From positions 372,001 to 436,000 of the forward strand of contig JADJMW010000001.1 in the NCBI GenBank assembly GCA_016709385.1: DNA of 64,000 nt. The letters are read 5' to 3'. Origin of the DNA: Candidatus Rubrivivax defluviihabitans. GTDB lineage: Bacteria; Pseudomonadota; Gammaproteobacteria; Burkholderiales; Burkholderiaceae_C. This document shows positions 58,103-64,000 of the stretch, one piece after another. The notes beneath the pieces were generated by a model. That model was given only the letters and a program-made list of their open reading frames with translations. It searched no databases and was not told where the DNA came from. How positions within the stretch are numbered: position 1 is the first letter of the stretch; each line of letters starts with the position of its first letter. Position numbers and translations under genes: made by a program.

Positions 58103-60061
58103 TTGAACGGCAACCTAGCCCAGGCGGTGGGACGCGCCTTCGCTGCCGACGGTCCGCTGGCGCGCAGCGACCCCCACTTCCTGGCGCGTGCGGCGCAGGA
58201 CACGCTGGCCGCGCGCATTGCGCAGGCAGTGGCCGGTCGCGAGACGCTGGTGGCCGAGGCCGGCACCGGCGTCGGCAAGACCTTCGCCTACCTGGTGCCG
58301 CTGCTGCTGTCGGGGCGGCGGGCGCTGGTCAGCACCGCCACCAAGAGCCTGCAGGACCAGCTCTTCCTGCGCGACCTGCCGCGCCTGCGTGATGCGCTGC
58401 GCGTGCCGGTGCGCATGGCCTTGCTCAAGGGCCGCGCCAGCTATTTGTGCCGGCATCGGCTGATCCAGGCCCGGGTGGGGGCGCAATTGCCCGACCGCTT
58501 CGCGGTGCGCGCGCTGCACCGAGTGGCGCAATGGGCGCAGGCCACGCAAAGCGGCGACCTGGCCGAGATCGAGGGCCTGGACGACCGCTCGCCGGTGATC
58601 CCACTGGTGACCTCCACGCGCGACAACTGCCTGGGCAGCGAGTGCCCGGAGTTCCGCGCCTGCCATGTCATGCAGGCACGGCGCGAGGCGATGGCGGCCG
58701 ACCTGGTGGTCGTCAACCACCACCTCTTCTTCGCCGACATGGCGCTGCGCGACAGCGGCGTGGCCGAACTGCTGCCGACGGTGGACGCGGCCGTCTTCGA
58801 CGAGGCTCACCAGCTGGTGGAAGCTGGCGTGCAGTTCCTGGGCACCACCCTGGCCACCGGCCAAGCCATCGACCTGGGGCGCGACCTGCTCGCCGCGGGG
58901 CTGGCGCATGCGCGCGGGCTGCAGCCTTGGAACGACCTGCAGGCCGGCATCGAGCGCGCAGCGCGCGAACTGCGGCTGGCCTGCGCCGGCGAGCAGCGCG
59001 AGGTGCGCGGCATGCTCAAGCGGCGCTGGGAGGAGCGGGGTGAGGCGACCGAGCCGGCACTTCAAGGCATGGCCGACGCCGCACTCGCCGCTGCCCAGGC
59101 GCTGGCCGGCGTGGCCGAAGCGGCGCCCGACTTTCCCAAGCTGGAGCAGCGCGCGCGAACGCTCGCAGCGCTGGCCGCACTTTTCGGCGGCGAGGCGGCC
59201 GCCGACCATGTGCGCTGGATCGATCTCACGCCGCAGCAGGCGCGGATGGTCGAGTCGCCGCTGGACATCCGGCAGATGCTGACCGAACAGCGCGCGCTGG
59301 CGCCGCGGGCCTGGATCTTCACCTCGGCCACGCTGGGCGACGACGAGGGCTTGAGCTGGTTCACCGCCAGCACCGGCCTGGAGGACGCCGAGAAGCTGCG
59401 CGTCGGCAGCCCCTTCGACTACCCGGCCCACGCCCGCGTGTGGGTGCCGGCGCGCTTTCCGCTGCCCAATGCCCCCGGCCATGCCGCCGCGGTGGGCGCC
59501 CTGGCCGCGCGTTGTGCCGGCGCACTGGGCGGGCGCACCTTCGTGCTGACGACGACGCTGCGTGTGCTGCCGGTGGTGGCCGACGCCCTGGCGGCGCAAC
59601 CCGAAGCCGCCGGACTGACCGTGCTGGTGCAAGGCACCGAGCCGCGCCGAGCGCTGCTGCAGCGCTACGGCGACGGCCGCGGCTGCGTGTTGGTCGGATC
59701 GGCCAGCTTCTGGGAAGGCATCGACATGCCGGGTGACGCGCTGCAGTGCGTGCTCATCGACAAGCTGCCGTTTCCGCCGCCGGGCGACCCGCTGGTGGAA
59801 GCGCGCGTGCGCCAGCTGCGTGCGCAGGGCCGCAACCCTTTCGACGACTATTTCGTCGCCGAGGCGGCGGTCTCTCTGAAGCAGGGTGCGGGGCGGCTCA
59901 TCCGCACCGAGACCGACCGCGGTCTGCTCGTGCTGTGCGACCCGCGACTGCGCCAGATGGCCTACGGCCGGCGCCTGCTGGCGGCCTTGCCGCCGATGGG
60001 GCGGCTGGGCGAGGAGGACCAGGCGCTGGACTGGTTGGCCGAACTGGCGGCCGGGCACTGA
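58103..60061 (+). CDS. ATP-dependent DNA helicase, DinG/YoaA type
   Basis: An XPD-like superfamily 2 5'-3' helicase for DNA damage tolerance. The 652-aa protein has Walker A in VAEAGTGVGKTFAYLVPLLL, the Fe-S cysteines in CRHRLIQ ... CLGSECPEFRACH, DEAH in AAVFDEAHQLVE, ATLGDDEG, and helicase motif VI in KQGAGRLIRTETDRG. The four-cysteine cluster and size fit YoaA better than long DinG. TTG 58103 is the stated start. Confidence 0.92.
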   Translation: MNGNLAQAVGRAFAADGPLARSDPHFLARAAQDTLAARIAQAVAGRETLVAEAGTGVGKTFAYLVPLLLSGRRALVSTATKSLQDQLFLRDLPRLRDALRVPVRMALLKGRASYLCRHRLIQARVGAQLPDRFAVRALHRVAQWAQATQSGDLAEIEGLDDRSPVIPLVTSTRDNCLGSECPEFRACHVMQARREAMAADLVVVNHHLFFADMALRDSGVAELLPTVDAAVFDEAHQLVEAGVQFLGTTLATGQAIDLGRDLLAAGLAHARGLQPWNDLQAGIERAARELRLACAGEQREVRGMLKRRWEERGEATEPALQGMADAALAAAQALAGVAEAAPDFPKLEQRARTLAALAALFGGEAAADHVRWIDLTPQQARMVESPLDIRQMLTEQRALAPRAWIFTSATLGDDEGLSWFTASTGLEDAEKLRVGSPFDYPAHARVWVPARFPLPNAPGHAAAVGALAARCAGALGGRTFVLTTTLRVLPVVADALAAQPEAAGLTVLVQGTEPRRALLQRYGDGRGCVLVGSASFWEGIDMPGDALQCVLIDKLPFPPPGDPLVEARVRQLRAQGRNPFDDYFVAEAAVSLKQGAGRLIRTETDRGLLVLCDPRLRQMAYGRRLLAALPPMGRLGEEDQALDWLAELAAGH

Positions 60062-60085
60062 AGAGCGGCGCCGGCAGCGCCGCGG

Positions 60086-60889
60086 TCAGAACCGATACCA
60101 GGGTGTCTTTCGCGCCAGCAAGCCCTTGGTCAGGTATTCGCTCTCGGGAAAGTTCTGGCGCAGCACGCGCTCGGCGGCGTCGCGCAGCCCCGGCATCTCC
60201 AGCTTGTCGTAGCTGGCGATCAGGATGTACAGCGCCTCCTCGACGCTGGGCGTCTGCGAGAACTGCGAGATCGCCTGCTGCGCGCGGTTGGCCGCCGCCA
60301 CGTAGGCGCCGCGGCGGAAGTAGTAGCGCGCCACGTGCACCTCGTATTCGGCCAGCGAATTGACGATGTAGTCCATGCGCAGCCGCGCGTCGGGCGTGTA
60401 GCGCGAGTCCGGAAACCGGTCGACGAGCTGCTTGAACGCTTCCCAGGCGTCGCGCGAGGCACGTTGGTCGCGCTCGGACAGTTCCTGCCCGGCCAGGCTG
60501 CCCATCAGCCCCAGGTTGTCGTTGAAATTGACGAGGCCGCGCAGGTACAAGGCATAGTCCAGCGCCGGGCTGGAGGGATTGAGCTTGATGAAGCGTTCGA
60601 CCGCGCTCAGGGCCTGCGCGCGTTCGCCCAGGCGCCAGTTCAGGTAGGCCATGTCCAGCAAAGCCTGCTGCGCCAGCAGGGAACCGGCGGCCAGGCCCTC
60701 CACACGCGCCAGCGTCTTGATGGCCGCCGCGAAATTGCCCGAGTCCATCTCTTCGCGGGCCTCTTTGTACAATGCTTCGCCGGTGCTCAACGGCGCCTGA
60801 TCCGAAGGTGTGGAACTGCATCCCGACAGTTGCAGCGCAGTGGCAAGCAGGGCCAGGAGCACGGCGCGCCAGTGTGGGGAAACGTTCAT
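60086..60889 (-). CDS. bamD: Outer membrane assembly lipoprotein BamD
   Basis: Essential lipoprotein of the BAM complex that folds outer-membrane proteins. The 267-aa protein has a lipoprotein signal with lipobox LSGC, then TPR-like repeats (GEALYKEAREEMDSGNFAAA, YLNWRLGERAQALSAVERFI, FKQLVDRFPDSRYTPDAR, YFRRGAYVAAANRAQQAI). ATG 60889 is chosen as start. It is divergent from rluD, the usual arrangement. Confidence 0.96.
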   Translation of the reverse strand: MNVSPHWRAVLLALLATALQLSGCSSTPSDQAPLSTGEALYKEAREEMDSGNFAAAIKTLARVEGLAAGSLLAQQALLDMAYLNWRLGERAQALSAVERFIKLNPSSPALDYALYLRGLVNFNDNLGLMGSLAGQELSERDQRASRDAWEAFKQLVDRFPDSRYTPDARLRMDYIVNSLAEYEVHVARYYFRRGAYVAAANRAQQAISQFSQTPSVEEALYILIASYDKLEMPGLRDAAERVLRQNFPESEYLTKGLLARKTPWYRF

Positions 60890-60897
60890 CGGTTGGG

Positions 60898-61938
<1,041 letters not shown>

Positions 61939-62159
61939 AGCTGCGGGCCGCAAGCCGCCAGTCCGCGCTACAATTGCCGCAATTCACAGCGCCGCAGGCA
62001 CTCCGTGTGCCGCGCCTGTTTGAGACGCTGCTCCGTCCCGGCCCCGCCGGGCCATGCGAAACGCCCCGCACCCGCGGTGATTTGCCGGGCAGGGCCCGAC
62101 CCCCCCGAATGATCGATCTGGCCACCGCCATGCCGGGGGCCACTCCAACAGCACAGGCC

Positions 62160-62846
62160 ATGAATACGAAAGAGGCCAAACGCGTCCTCGAAACCGCGCT
62201 CATCTGCGCCACGTCACCGTTGCCGCTTGCCGACTTGAAGGCCTTGTTCGACGACGAGGTCGGCGCTGATACCTTGCGCCGCCTGCTCGAAGAACTGGCC
62301 GAGGACTGGCAGGGCCGCGGCGTGGAACTGGTGACGCTGGCCAGCGGCTGGCGCTTCCAGAGCCGGCCCGAGATGCGTGCCTACCTCGACCGGCTGCATC
62401 CCGAGAAACCGCCGAGATATTCGCGCGCCGCGATGGAGACGCTGGCCATCGTGGCCTACCGCCAGCCCGTGACGCGCGGCGATATCGAAGACATCCGCGG
62501 CGTCACCGTCAGCAGCCAGATCGTCAAGCAGCTCGAGGAACGCGGCTGGATCGACGCCATCGGCTACCGCGAAGCCCCCGGCCGCCCGGCCCTGTACGCC
62601 ACCACGCGGCAATTCCTGGACGACCTGGGACTGGCCAGCCTGGACCAGCTGCCGCCGCTGGAAGGCGCGCTGGACGGCGCCCGTGGCGCACTCGCGCTGG
62701 CGGCGCTGGAAGCGCCTCCGCTGCTGGGCGACGCGCAGGTCGACCTGCCGCTGGATGCCGCAGGCGAAACCGAATCCACCCCCGAGCCGGCGCCTCCGTG
62801 TGCCGATCAGAACACTCACTCTGTCGCCACCGACGCCCAAGCATGA
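62160..62846 (+). CDS. scpB: Segregation and condensation protein B
   Basis: Partner of ScpA and SMC in chromosome condensation. The 228-aa protein has the two winged-helix domains: AKRVLETALICATSPLPLAD, then RYSRAAMETLAIVAYRQPVT and IRGVTVSSQIVKQLEERGWI with GYREAPGRPALYATTRQFLD. The acidic/Ala-rich tail is variable. In-frame ATGs also occur at 62109 and 62130. The 221-nt spacer upstream has a -10-like TACAAT near 61968 but no gene. Its stop overlaps the rluB ATG. Confidence 0.95.
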   Translation: MNTKEAKRVLETALICATSPLPLADLKALFDDEVGADTLRRLLEELAEDWQGRGVELVTLASGWRFQSRPEMRAYLDRLHPEKPPRYSRAAMETLAIVAYRQPVTRGDIEDIRGVTVSSQIVKQLEERGWIDAIGYREAPGRPALYATTRQFLDDLGLASLDQLPPLEGALDGARGALALAALEAPPLLGDAQVDLPLDAAGETESTPEPAPPCADQNTHSVATDAQA

Positions 62847-64000
62847 ACGCTAACGAAGCCGACTCCCCGCCTCCCGAGGCCGCCGCGGCCGATGCCACTG
62901 CGCCCGAAGGCGCCGTGGTCGACAAGCCCAAGCGCAAGCGCGCGCCACGCAAGGTGGCCGCCGGCGCGGAAGCGCCTGCCGAGGTTGCCGCGGAGGTCGA
63001 AGGCGCGGTCGAGGCTGTGGCCGGCGTGGGCGTGGAGCCGCCGCCTGCGGCAGCCCAAGTCGATCGCACCGAGCCGGCTTCATCCGAGGCCACCCAGGGC
63101 GCCGGTGCCGCATCTGCCGCTGCAGCGCCCGGTCAGGCCATTGAAACTGGATCTACAACCGATGGCCAGACCGGCGCTGAAGCCGGGGCCGATGCCGGTG
63201 TCGATGGCGAAGCGGGCACAGGCAGCCGGCGTGGCCGCAACCGCCGACGTGGCCGGCGCGGCGCCGAGCGTGGCGAAAGCACCGAGGCCGATGTCGATGT
63301 ATCGGCCGAGGGCGGCGATTCCGGCGCGGGCCAACCGCTCGATGCGCCAGCCGCGATCCGGTTGCCGGCACCCGAAGCCGCGGAGGTTTTTGCCCAGGTA
63401 CTCTCCGGCGCCTACGACGAAGAACCGGCGCCCACCGAGGCCGCCGAGCCCGCACTGCCGCCCAAGCGCGTGCTGGCCGCCGAGCCCGACGCCCCCAAGC
63501 TGCACAAGGTGCTGGCCCAGGCCGGGGTCGGGTCGCGGCGCGACCTCGAGCAGATGATCACCGAAGGCCGCGTCACCGTGAACGGCGAGCCCGCACACAC
63601 CGGCCAGCGCATTTCCTTCGGTGACCGCCTCGCCGTCGACGGCAAGCCGGTGCGCGTGCGCATCGCGCCGCCGCCGCCGCGCGTGCTGGCCTACCACAAG
63701 CCGGCCGGCGAGGTGGTCACGCACGACGACCCGCAGCAGCGCCCCACCGTCTTCCGCCGCCTGCCGCGGCTGCAGCACGGCAAGTGGCAGTCGGTGGGCC
63801 GGCTCGACATCAATACCGAAGGCCTGTTGCTGTTCACCAATTCGGGCGAACTCGCCAACCAGCTGATGCACCCGCGTTTCGGTGTCGAACGCGAATACGC
63901 CGTGCGCTCGCTGGGCCTGCTCGAACCCGAGGCCAGGGCCCGGCTGCTGGAAGGCGTGGACATCGACGGCCAGCGCGCCGCCTTCAAGAGCATCGAGGAC
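62843..64000 (+). CDS. rluB: 23S rRNA pseudouridine synthase RluB-like, 3' end beyond window
   Basis: An RsuA-family pseudouridine synthase, open for 386 codons to the window edge. The ATG overlaps the scpB stop (ATGA). The first ~210 residues are low-complexity Ala/Pro/Glu with an Arg-rich patch (SRRGRNRRRGRRGAERG). Then comes an S4 domain (LHKVLAQAGVGSRRDLEQMI, GRVTVNGEPAH) and the catalytic domain: LAYHKPAGEVVT, catalytic Asp in SVGRLDINTEGLLLFTNSGE and LMHPRFGVEREYAV. RluB versus RluE/F is by context with scpB. Confidence 0.93.
   Translation, partial: MNANEADSPPPEAAAADATAPEGAVVDKPKRKRAPRKVAAGAEAPAEVAAEVEGAVEAVAGVGVEPPPAAAQVDRTEPASSEATQGAGAASAAAAPGQAIETGSTTDGQTGAEAGADAGVDGEAGTGSRRGRNRRRGRRGAERGESTEADVDVSAEGGDSGAGQPLDAPAAIRLPAPEAAEVFAQVLSGAYDEEPAPTEAAEPALPPKRVLAAEPDAPKLHKVLAQAGVGSRRDLEQMITEGRVTVNGEPAHTGQRISFGDRLAVDGKPVRVRIAPPPPRVLAYHKPAGEVVTHDDPQQRPTVFRRLPRLQHGKWQSVGRLDINTEGLLLFTNSGELANQLMHPRFGVEREYAVRSLGLLEPEARARLLEGVDIDGQRAAFKSIED

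Overview
The window is a 64 kb stretch of a GC-rich (high-60s % by eye) bacterial chromosome. It is almost entirely coding and carries housekeeping genes in orders typical of Betaproteobacteria, order Burkholderiales: infC-rpmI-rplT-pheST-ihfA-merR-tRNA-Pro, ilvIHC-pssA-leuA, tRNA-Leu-tig-clpP-clpX-lon-tRNA-Gly/Cys/Leu, etfBA-acyl-CoA dehydrogenase, odhAB-lpd, bamD/rluD and scpB-rluB. A proton-pumping pyrophosphatase and the hpnCDE squalene genes together suggest the Rubrivivax/Leptothrix/Methylibium side of the order; that placement is inference. No prophage, insertion sequence, CRISPR array, integron or plasmid gene was seen.

Layout. 1-5.9 kb: translation operon and IHF-alpha, ending at tRNA-Pro. 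6.1-13.4 kb: a glutathione S-transferase-like gene, a membrane H+-pyrophosphatase carrying a C-terminal OmpA-like domain (minus strand) divergent from a soluble pyrophosphatase, a FemAB-like acyltransferase, then nadE with glnB. 13.4-16.35 kb (minus strand): an overlapping operon of ECF sigma factor, DUF3619 membrane protein, DUF3106 periplasmic protein, RDD membrane protein and a LOG-family protein. 16.5-22.8 kb: branched-chain amino-acid operon ilvI-ilvH-ilvC-pssA-leuA, with a leader hairpin before ilvI and a leucine leader peptide plus terminator before leuA. 22.9-29.1 kb: PBP7-type endopeptidase, IclR regulator, TIGR03790 protein, hpnE-hpnD-hpnC. 29.1-33.5 kb: RND efflux adaptor and permease behind a strong sigma-70 promoter with a TetR-type operator. 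33.5-40 kb: proteostasis block (tig, clpP, clpX, lon) flanked by tRNAs. 40-49 kb: MFS transporter, electron-transfer flavoprotein, acyl-CoA dehydrogenase, nitronate monooxygenase, amidohydrolase and an orphan peptide-binding protein. 49.2-57 kb: 2-oxoglutarate dehydrogenase operon with a small PspC/SHOCT gene inside it, zapE and a coiled-coil protein. 57-64 kb: PP2C phosphatase, YdcH-like protein, DinG-type helicase, bamD, rluD, scpB and a partial rluB.

How the genes work together. ilvIHC and leuA build valine, isoleucine and leucine precursors. etfBA passes electrons from acyl-CoA dehydrogenase toward the quinone pool. odhA/odhB/lpd form one TCA-cycle complex. hpnCDE convert farnesyl diphosphate to squalene for hopanoids. 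tig-clpPX-lon form a folding and degradation module.

The best candidates for something little described are the sigma/DUF3619/DUF3106/RDD/LOG operon, which looks like an envelope-stress sigma cassette with a membrane anti-sigma and a periplasmic LTxxQ-like sensor, and the H+-pyrophosphatase/OmpA fusion. Two short duplications sit at gene boundaries (the 3' end of ilvC and the 5' end of hpnD). Four genes, including essential pheT, carry +1 frameshifts that all look like one extra base in a short homopolymer, which suggests sequence error rather than gene decay.
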